Source: Beroe forskalii | Taxonomy: Eukaryota; Ctenophora; Nuda; Beroida; Beroidae | DNA length: 64,000 bases | Direction: 5' to 3' | NCBI GenBank assembly: GCA_011033025.1 | Contig: WFMF01000265.1 | Span: forward strand, 62,001 to 126,000 | The notes under the pieces: generated by a model | Databases searched by the model: none | Told to the model about the DNA's origin: nothing | The model's input: only the letters and a program-made list of their open reading frames with translations | Shown here: positions 59,801 to 64,000 of the stretch, piece by piece | Position numbering within the stretch: the first letter of the stretch is position 1 | How the letters are laid out: each line of letters begins with the position of its first letter | Translations under genes and position numbers: made by a program

Positions 59801-61199
59801 ATGGGGAAGAGGATTGATCGAGCAATGCACCAATTTCCTTTTGGCGTAATTCAAAAACCGAACAATGAAAATTCTAAGGTTTCGACGTAAACTCAACGTA
59901 CGAAGTGTGATCTCAAACTATGATACGCCATGGTTAACACCTTGCCAGAAAATTTTGGATTATGACGCTGAATTTCAAGACGAGCGAGTGAAAATGTCAT
60001 GGACCAACAAGAAAAACCATCGAATTCTGATCATTATATCTACCTTGCTAGGGGACAGTTCATCCGAGGCTGTATCTGGAGCGACACTGATATCCAGTCC
60101 ACTATCTGAGAGATCCAAGTGTCGTGCTGCTGGCTTAGGTCGGGCGGGAGACCCTCCAATTAGGGGCTCACTAGGATGAGACACTCGGCTCCTGCCTCTT
60201 CCAGGGGACAAGATCTCGTTTAGCTCACTCTCATTGAGAACACTTTGACCTGGGGAGTGATTTGTGTTTGAATTTGGAAAAACAGCTGCCCACAAAGCGA
60301 GAATTCCTGCAACAGGATTCCTGCAACAGGAACTTGCTGCCCACAAAAGGACATTAGTAGTTTAAATTAGGAACAGCTGACCACAAAGTACAGTTACCTC
60401 GGTAGATTTTGAGTCTAAATTAAGAACTAGCTACCCCCGTGGATAACCTAGTAGGTGCATGCTAATTGCGTGTGATTTGCATCCTGTATGCAAAGTCGCC
60501 AGGGCGTGGGATATAAATAGCATCAAATAAACAGGTGCTTGGTGCTAAAGTGGAACCACTTGAAACTTTGAAAGTCACAAATGATAGATCTTTGGAAATT
60601 GGCCCATCTCGATAGTTTACCTAAAATAAAGTCGTAATAAATATGGATCCAACCAGCTCAGCTGCGGATTTATTACCTGTTTCTGGTAAGTGAGAGGAGG
60701 AGATATCTTCTGTGCTGCACCTTGGTGTGATGTTTACCACAGTTAGGGTACTTCCTGCGAAAGTGGCGAGTTAACGAATGATTCACGGAAATATATTCCT
60801 TTTTTACGAAAAGAAACCTTGCTTCAATCAGAGTAAATCCCGATAGATCCATGTTCCTCTACACTAACTTCGAGAAAAAATTGTAGTTTACTTTTTACCT
60901 GCGATGGTTGGCGACATGACAGAGTTTTTGAAGGAGGAGTAGAAAGCAGAGGAGGGAGGGGAGAAGGGAGCACCAGAGAGGGTACCACCCAAAGTACCAC
61001 TCGGGGTGGTATCCAGGGTACCACGGTAGGCGGGAGAGAAGGTACCAGGCGAGGGAGGGTCGGGGAGAGAGTCGAAAACTGAGGGGATACAAGATTTAAA
61101 AATCAATATTTTTATAAGGCTCCAGGGAGATGCAAAACCAGTAGGTTGAAAAGGCTTGATTTCAGGTTTTTGATTTATTTGGTGCTCTATATTCATCAT
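47780..61199 (-). CDS. Long minus-strand host gene, 5' part (about 19 exons, unrecognised disordered protein)
   Basis: I do not recognise the family. The model rests on a chain of GT-AG introns whose phases agree from exon to exon: 60899-61078, 60677-60754, 60044-60249, 59659-59781, 57629-58637, 57380-57520, 56914-57096, 56507-56793, 56266-56353, 55701-55799, 55356-55408, [gap], 53125-53359, 49811-49883, 49537-49657, 49347-49417, 49084-49154, 48791-48923, 48091-48392, 47780-47857. One phase does not close between 55356 and 53359; a 23-nt candidate exon (55144-55166) would fix it. The protein is rich in Ser, Pro, Glu and Lys, with no membrane segment, so it is probably a soluble scaffold or regulator. 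The start is unsure: in-frame ATGs at 61199 and 61196 could join by a 60-nt intron. The last donor (phase 0) matches the acceptor at 9830, so the gene probably continues there. Confidence 0.7.
48091..48392 (-). CDS. Host gene 1, exon with Met-Pro repeats
   Basis: The acceptor is CCTCTTCCAG|TTAAA and the donor is CATCAG|GTATAT. It carries three copies of an MSPxGAGM-type repeat encoded by about 33-bp tandem DNA units (about 48,170-48,290). It then encodes MPPPLPEEYVRRKFGDEVQY, a more ordered-looking segment. Confidence 0.75.
48555..48785. repeat. Degenerate tandem repeat in an intron of host gene 1
   Basis: Five copies of CCCAGGATATGAAAAGTAGG, GTGGGGCTTGGTTTTT and AAGAATATGAAA in varying order. 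The minus strand is open by chance across it. Confidence 0.7.
48791..48923 (-). CDS. Host gene 1, exon
   Basis: The acceptor is CATTACAG|GTTTC and the donor is CCAAG|GTGGGA. It encodes VSSDISGVKVPYVKAHSYPS and NNNFHHNMSLSVTEPPPSAP. The intron downstream (48,560-48,790) holds a degenerate tandem repeat. Confidence 0.7.
49084..49154 (-). CDS. Host gene 1, exon
   Basis: The acceptor is TCCTCTAG|GTGAT and the donor is GATAAG|GTGAGT. It encodes DQFTHPRSAADKKLSGDKAS, ending ADK in phase 0. Confidence 0.7.
49347..49417 (-). CDS. Host gene 1, exon
   Basis: The acceptor is AAACTTCAG|TAAGC and the donor is ATCA|GTGAGT. It encodes KPAPTRTVISNESEVEVDN then ATSI. Confidence 0.7.
49537..49657 (-). CDS. 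Host gene 1, exon
   Basis: The acceptor is CGTTCCAG|ATCTG and the donor is ACTCA|GTGAGT. It encodes LSPEEPSMTVCNKTKIKKQY and then a short Cys-containing stretch (VHCDGKENLRVTSPPRQT). Confidence 0.7.
49811..49883 (-). CDS. Host gene 1, exon
   Basis: The acceptor is ACCGTTCTAG|GAACT and the donor is GATG|GTAAGT. It encodes ELSISNGGGTPIVNAVRVFV then ENED. Phase 0 in, one base out. Confidence 0.7.
50690..50785. repeat. TGTACA/ACAGGGTATACA repeats
   Basis: Four to five copies of TACAGGGTATACA-like words in an intron of host gene 1. A related TGTACATTTTATAC palindromic stretch is at 54,148-54,195. Confidence 0.55.
50792..51234. mobile_element. 443-bp MITE-like element
   Basis: TTAGGAGGTCTATT at the left end matches AATAGACCTCCTAA at the right, with TA at each edge. 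Inside, TATGGGGGAAAATCCCCAAATT and a related TATGGGGATTTTTTCG copy form further hairpins. No coding sequence. Confidence 0.65.
51235..53124. other. Intron of host gene 1; weak coding traces only
   Basis: At 52,520-52,862 overlapping plus-strand frame pieces (KECLEQYLKWQKSSKGN; RKLTSLSYENRVILDCVSS) look more like protein than the surroundings, but no single frame spans them. It may be a decayed gene. Confidence 0.35.
53125..53359 (-). CDS. Host gene 1, exon with an in-frame stop and an Arg-Asp repeat
   Basis: The acceptor is CTCATTTTAG|CGACA and the donor is TACGAG|GTTTGA. The frame that exits in phase 0 reads DISPTSPRNAEKLDPAVPS. It then runs into a region dense in Ser-Arg-Asp (SRDTLPRDPVTRDRDSRPRD) coded by repeated CGTGAC words, and ends PAEPFESVYE. 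A single TAA lies at the start of the Arg-Asp region (about 53,271-53,273). It may be a real stop, a polymorphism, a consensus error or a sign that the exon starts later. The phase into this exon is also unresolved. Confidence 0.45.
53360..55355. other. Intron of host gene 1
   Basis: A 23-nt candidate micro-exon (55144-55166, minus strand, TTGCTAG|GG to CCTG|GTAATA) would give the phase needed to join the exons at 55356 and 53359, but its acceptor lacks a good pyrimidine tract. Nothing else is seen. Confidence 0.35.
55356..55408 (-). CDS. Host gene 1, short exon
   Basis: The acceptor is AGCCCCCCAG|ATATC and the donor is CATAAG|GTAGGA. In the carried phase it reads DISREILFSSQSSQILHK and ends in phase 0. 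Confidence 0.5.
55450..55600. repeat. Short direct repeats in an intron
   Basis: TATGGGGCCAAAGGAAAC plus AATTTTACTTT is repeated twice, then TTTCAAAAGGAGC(C/A)AA(C/A)TT twice, giving a chance open frame of 82 codons. Confidence 0.6.
55701..55799 (-). CDS. Host gene 1, exon (basic, Ala/Ser start)
   Basis: The acceptor is TTTTCACCAG|CTGCAG and the donor is CACCAG|GTGAGT. In the phase set by the 56266 donor it reads AAAASSGKKRKSHETDLSFP. KKRK could be a nuclear-import signal. Confidence 0.55.
55988..56353 (-). CDS. Host gene 1, exon with two possible ends
   Basis: The acceptor is TTATCTCCCAG|GTGACGG, phase 0. The reading frame stays open for 121 codons to a TAA at 55988 and includes a tandem GNHGDHVTP repeat and a plausible C-terminus ending AYYAELEQQPSTE. 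A donor inside it (GCTG|GTGAGG, exon end 56266) has exactly the phase needed by the exon at 55701-55799. Either the gene has a short isoform ending at 55988 or only 56266-56353 is coding. Confidence 0.6.
   Translation of the reverse strand: MTGSQAPMRVSRSPKLSSERKQGSPQDSAGEDEVFEGSGEDAPHASGNHGDHVTPGNHGDHVTPDYQGDDYQGDTIEDIMISDDHPAKVVSRRQRSDSGSDIVLSVAQAYYAELEQQPSTE
56507..56793 (-). CDS. Host gene 1, exon (acidic, His/Pro/Ser repeats)
   Basis: The acceptor is TTTTTTGCAG|AAGAC and the donor is GAAT|GTGAGT. It encodes EDEDDEEDLEDLTHQL. A repeated THHTPSHHTPSHHAPSH run follows, then STLSLISPDDVLDMSADNTL. The His/Pro/Ser run comes from a short tandem DNA repeat at about 56,630-56,680. Confidence 0.7.
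56914..57096 (-). CDS. Host gene 1, exon with poly-Glu tract
   Basis: The acceptor TATTCTTTTCAG|GAGCG is strong and the donor is GAGG|GTATGT. It encodes a proline-rich start, an acidic run of serial Glu codons (GAG/GAA) and VVIRRVRSATDTPGSSDTH. Confidence 0.7.
57380..57520 (-). CDS. Host gene 1, exon
   Basis: The acceptor is ACCTCTCCAG|ACGTA and the donor is ACCAG|GTATTG. It encodes VSRLIVCRRSSFDSTKPVDM and then RRSASESEIFELLTPPIP. The RRSAS and CRRSS motifs look like basophilic-kinase sites (inference). Confidence 0.7.
57629..58637 (-). CDS. Host gene 1, long exon with Lys/Glu coiled-coil-like segment
   Basis: This is the longest exon, 336 codons. Near its start is an acidic stretch (VSSELEAEEDEKKKEDEKK). 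A charged, probably helical region follows around HPKWDDVARKAHEKRK and QKEDLERLRKEDEKIKKK, then FVKRKEIEDLAD, then a Ser/Thr/Gly-rich repeat region (SGATESGISGTTTSGTSVAT). The acceptor is CCTCCTCAG|ACTGG. The donor G|GTTTGT is weak, but the phase agrees with the next exon. Confidence 0.75.
59659..59781 (-). CDS. Host gene 1, exon (41 codons)
   Basis: It is phase 0 at both ends, with acceptor CCCTCATCAG|CGACC and donor CAACAG|GTATTG. It encodes MSFMSDVSGVSDAPSFSG followed by HYFVPPDQQ, the least repetitive piece of this part of the protein and a good probe for homology. Confidence 0.7.
60044..60249 (-). CDS. Host gene 1, exon
   Basis: The acceptor is CTCCCCAG|GTCAAAG and the donor is AGCAAG|GTAGAT, phase 0. 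It encodes a basic-acidic stretch with SPGRGRSRVSHPSEPLIGG followed by the acidic LDLSDSGLDISVAPDTASDE. No known domain is seen. Confidence 0.7.
60677..60754 (-). CDS. Host gene 1, exon
   Basis: The acceptor is TTTCGCAG|GAAGT and the donor is AACAG|GTAATA. It encodes STLTVVNITPRCSTEDIS then SSHLPET. Both borders agree in phase with their neighbours (one base carried at each side). Confidence 0.65.
60899..61078 (-). CDS. Host gene 1, exon (Ser/Pro/Gly/Thr-rich)
   Basis: The acceptor follows a CCCCTCAG tract and the donor is GCAG|GTAAAA. It encodes VFDSLPDPPSPGTFS and a Gly-Thr-Leu repeat stretch (GTLDTTPSGTLGGTLSG). It enters with one borrowed base and leaves one base. Upstream sequence stays open to an ATG at 61199. 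Confidence 0.65.
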
Positions 61200-61998
61200 G
61201 ATGAATTATGAACTTTCATTGCTATGTTTTTGAACCATTTGATCCTTGATATCTAACTCCTCTATCATTGTATATTACGTCACTAACTATTAAAGCTTTA
61301 TCTCCACAAAATGACAGTTATTTTTTGCAAGCAGACCGTTGGAAAACCACGTGACACACACAAAAGACTCTGAACTCCTTTATCAAAACCTCCCGGAACT
61401 AAGGTTTCTGAACCCCTAAAACTCCTCCACAAGATCCATACACTCGTCTAGGAGCTGTGTTTATATATCTCCCCCGTGACAGGGTGAGTATGTTTGATAT
61501 GCAGGTCATGATATACACTGGGGGATGACCTGTTTATCTCAAGTGTTTTGGTTGAGCTGCATTGTCAAGCACGTAGCAAGCCCCTCTGCCCTGCATGCCG
61601 AGTCTTTCTAAAGTTCTCATTCTCTCTTTTGATTGGTGGAGGATCTGTGACGTCACGGAATCTCTGTGCTGTGATTGGATGGCAGGAGTCACGTGACGAT
61701 GTCCCCTCTTCAAAGGGGAAGCATGCTTGTGGGAGGAGTTTAGTAGCAGCAACACCTCGCCTGTACTGTATCAGTCTGCAGTTGTTGGAGAGTTGTTTGA
61801 TCGTATCTTGCCGGATATTTTTTGAAACATGATTTTTTTGTTGAAAATTTCCATAGCCTTTCCTTTCTTTCAGATTGCTTCCTTTTCTTGTTGAAGTAAA
61901 AGTTCATCATCAGGCAGCCAAAATCCCACCACAATCCTTTTCTGATGTGAATTTTGTTGATACGTTTATGAATAATATCACTTATCATAGAAATTAGG
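61200..61998. promoter_or_regulatory. Probable bidirectional promoter between two divergent host genes
   Basis: This is the ~800 bp between the likely start of the minus-strand gene (61199) and the ATG of the plus-strand gene (61999). It has CCACGTGACAC near 61,350, the full palindrome GTCACGTGAC at about 61,689, and CCAAT boxes in the reverse sense (GATTGGTGG at about 61,632, GTGATTGGATGG at about 61,672). E-box-like CACGTGAC words with CCAAT boxes are usual in TATA-less metazoan promoters. No clear TATA box was fixed. Confidence 0.5.
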
Positions 61999-62077
61999 AT
62001 GCTGGGATCTTCTTCATCACGAAAAAGGCCAATTCTTCGCTCCACCAAAGTAAGGAGACGACTCATTTTTCCTTCAG
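61999..62077 (+). CDS. Host gene 2, first coding exon
   Basis: It starts at ATG and codes 26 residues ending RRRLIFPS. The donor CTTCAG|GTCAGA leaves one base, which fits the acceptor at 62266. A nearer donor (ACCAAA|GTAAGG) exists but would break the phase. The antisense 108-codon ORF here has no splice support. Confidence 0.6.
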
Positions 62078-64000
62078 GTCAGAACTTAAATTAGATTTAA
62101 TTGCTGATTGCATTCAATAACTTCATGGATTCCTGCCCGCAAACAGACTTCATGTGTTGGCCGTTTGAGACATAACGGGGGCTTCAGTACCTTCCGTCGA
62201 CTACCTATCTATCTATCTATCTATCTATCTAACACACCCAATGTAACCTCCTCATCCCACCTCAGATGAGAGTTCAGGCAACTCCACCTCAGACTCCACT
62301 TCCAGTAGCAACGTGTCAGGTGGAGCAGCGGACATCACACCGGGATCCTCAGCCGAGGGTGATGATTTCTTCCTGGAAGCGTTTGAGGGGGTGCATTTGG
62401 GGGAGGAAGGCAGCGGAACTAAAGGTGGGTGATTTTACTGTTCAAATCAACGACAAAGGTAGACATAGGGCAGGTATTGTGTCCCAGGCCTCGGTAAAAC
62501 GTTAATATTCGATAAAACCTGAGACCGACAGCTCGGCCGATCATTGTCTAACGATAAATCTTTTGGAACAGTTTTGCTCGTTTTCACCACGGCCATTCAT
62601 AAAATCCTCCTTCAGAGCCGGCTAAGAAGCGGCGGTGTTTAGAGGATGGAGAAGCAGCACTGAATGAGGGGAAGGGCTGCAGACAGAGCTGCTACAGAAT
62701 GGAGGACGAGGGAGGGGAAACTGCTCTACAAGATACTCCCTAGTCAGCGAAGTAAGATTTCAAGTTTTAGTTCGGAGTTTATTTAACAAAAATACTAATT
62801 GCAAATTCGTTATTTCTTATTAGGTTCAGTATTCTGTATCCCATCAAACCACAAGATCATTCGGAAACACTAGGAAATAATCTTAGATTTTCAGACATCA
62901 TTTTTCGCTCAGCCCATAATTAATCCTTTCATCCCAGAGAGCTCAAGTGGTCCGGATAGACGAACTAAAGTACATCCTGAAAACTTCTCGAGACCCACGG
63001 TTACTAGGCAGGTATCAGAGCTGTACGATGGTATGAAACTCAAGATGGCAACGAAACTAGTGGCAATTCACAACCAGGATAGAAAGGTACTTGTTCAATT
63101 CCCAGGAGGGTTGTAACTTAATCTTCTCTCACTTCCTTCAAAACATTCTCTCTTTTAAAATGATATCATTTCGATGATGTTAGGTGCAATTTTTGCGAAG
63201 ATTTGAATTGCATTTATATCATTTTCACAGCACAATCAATTTCTGCAAGTTCCAAAGATTTAAAAAAATCCATTTCAACTCCTCCATTTTCAGGGAAGTT
63301 GACGATCTGAACAGGGCCATTTCACCCCGGAAAGCACTGCTACAGCTGCGGAAGAAGGATGCAATAACAGCCATCCTGGGTGTCTGGGGACTCAACACCC
63401 GACCTCACACTGACGAGATGAAGACGCCGCCCAAGTAAGTTGGAGCGAGAATAAGTCGAGGGTTTTTTGGAATCTACTTGGAAATAAGTTGAGCTTTACT
63501 TGGATTTTGGAATTTACTAATTTGGAATTTACTCAATCGGAATTTACTCAATTGGAATTATTTCTCGTGAATTGAGTTCGACACTGGAGCCAAATATAGG
63601 TTGACATGATTGCCATGGACGCAAAACAAGTTTTTTACATTTTTTACTGTTGGTGATCAAATACTTCTTACTTTCTAAATCCCATCTCACCTCAGGATCA
63701 GACCCAAGATACCGCTCCAAGAGATAACTGTGTTACCAGACGGTTCCCTGCTGCGTAGCAACGACTCCGGTTACCATGACAACAGCCGGGCAATGATGAA
63801 CCAGACTATAAAGACCTGTATAGACGGGTGCCCCTGTACAGGTATACAGACATCAGCGTCTGTACAGACAGACAGCCGAACAGACACAGGAGGGGCAAAC
63901 ACGCGACTTCTCAACGTAACACAGCCAGATGAGAACAGTGACCGGATTCTAAACGTTACTCAAACTGAGGCACGACACTGTGCGCCCTCTGACGGGTCGT
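61999..64000 (+). CDS. Plus-strand host gene with RRLIF motif, 5' part, runs off the window
   Basis: I do not recognise the family. Exons: 61999-62077 (with ATG), 62266-62424, an optional 62616-62751, 62938-63086 or 63109, 63294-63434, and 63696 to beyond 64000. The N-terminus reads MLGSSSSRKRPILRS then TKVRRRLIFPSD; RRLIF is the cyclin-binding (RxL) docking form known from CDK inhibitors, here in a basic context that may also be a nuclear signal. A Ser/Gly acidic region (GDDFFLEAFEGVHLGEEGS), a probable helix (SELYDGMKLKMATKLVAI), a Leu/Arg helix (SPRKALLQLRKKDAITAIL) and a Cys-Pro-Cys/Thr-rich stretch follow. A nuclear cell-cycle or transcription role is a guess from the docking motif only. 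The gene is head to head with the minus-strand gene. Confidence 0.65.
62208..62232. repeat. (CTAT)n microsatellite
   Basis: Six tetranucleotide copies in the first intron of host gene 2, about 35 bp before the acceptor at 62266. Confidence 0.9.
62266..62424 (+). CDS. Host gene 2, exon (Ser-rich, acidic)
   Basis: The acceptor is CATCCCACCTCAG|ATGAG and the donor is CTAAAG|GTGGGT. It encodes DESSGNSTSDSTSSSNVSGG and GDDFFLEAFEGVHLGEEGS. A (CTAT)n microsatellite sits in the intron just upstream. Confidence 0.7.
62616..62751 (+). CDS. Host gene 2, optional exon carrying a stop
   Basis: The acceptor is TCCTCCTTCAG|AGCCG and a donor GCGAA|GTAAGA follows. In the carried phase it codes EPAKKRRCLEDGEAALNEGK and on to a TAG at 62741. 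The exons on either side fit each other in phase without it, so it looks like an alternative last exon or a poison exon. KKRR resembles a nuclear-import signal. Confidence 0.5.
62938..63109 (+). CDS. Host gene 2, exon with two possible donors
   Basis: The acceptor is CTTTCATCCCAG|AGAGC. It encodes SSSGPDRRTKVHPENFSRPT then VTRQVSELYDGMKLKMATKL. The donor GAAAG|GTACTT ends the exon at 63086 in phase 0. The weaker GGAGG|GTTGTA ends it at 63109 and is the one whose phase fits the next exon. Confidence 0.6.
63294..63434 (+). CDS. Host gene 2, exon (Leu/Arg-rich helix)
   Basis: The acceptor is CTCCATTTTCAG|GGAAG and the donor is CCCAA|GTAAGT. It encodes EVDDLNRAISPRKALLQLRK then KDAITAILGVWGLNTRPH, probably helical and the best candidate for a folded piece of this protein. 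Confidence 0.7.
63696..64000 (+). CDS. Host gene 2, exon cut by the window edge
   Basis: The acceptor is CATCTCACCTCAG|GATCA, and the frame is open to the last base. It encodes IRPKIPLQEITVLPDGSLL, SNDSGYHDNSRAMMNQ and a repeated LLNVTQ/ILNVTQ stretch. Confidence 0.7.

Noticed and set aside
61740-62066. 108-codon minus-strand frame starting MSRLLTLVERR
   Set aside because: It is antisense to the well-supported first exon of host gene 2, and no matching donor toward the minus-strand gene was found.

Overview
This is eukaryotic, almost certainly metazoan, DNA. It is AT-rich, its coding exons are split by GT-AG introns with consistent phases, exons are clearly richer in GC than introns, and much of the window is transposon-derived. 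The proteins are mostly low-complexity and I could not assign them to named families. Promoter-like segments carry the palindrome GTCACGTGAC next to CCAAT boxes. A marine, perhaps non-bilaterian, invertebrate such as a sponge would fit, but the species call is weak. Layout of host genes: reading leftwards from about 61.2 kb, a long minus-strand gene is laid down in small exons to 47.78 kb (about 19 exons). Six more minus-strand exons, in matching phase, lie at 9.83 to 7.11 kb and end in a stop codon. The simplest reading is one gene of about 54 kb encoding a roughly 1,600-residue, mostly disordered protein with a helical C-terminal segment, interrupted by a 38-kb intron; two separate genes cannot be excluded. 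Head to head with it, a plus-strand gene starts at 61,999 and runs off the right edge. Its N-terminus carries an RRLIF cyclin-docking-type motif. The ~800 bp between the two starts looks like a bidirectional promoter. The large intron (about 9.8-47.8 kb) is a transposon sink. It holds a five-exon hAT-like transposase gene that is fully open when spliced (33,869-38,153, 948 residues) and GC-rich hairpins beside it. Around these lies a ~150-bp satellite with a ~1.03-kb higher-order period, which the transposase locus splits. It also holds a CACTA-ended element with a second inverted element nested inside, and a 2.49-kb foldback element whose arms are built of 172-bp units and whose ends are flanked by TTA. 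Further elements are a 548-bp palindrome, a 171-bp nearly perfect palindrome flanked by TAA, an 850-bp terminal-inverted-repeat element, a retroposon tail and a small hAT-type MITE. A decayed membrane-protein-like gene (15.2-16.4 kb), a trace of an LTR-type retroelement (about 45.7-46.0 kb) and a small promoter-plus-ORF unit (46.5-46.8 kb) also lie there. The first 6.5 kb hold nothing I can call a gene. A ~350-bp pentanucleotide microsatellite near 6.6-6.9 kb closes that region.
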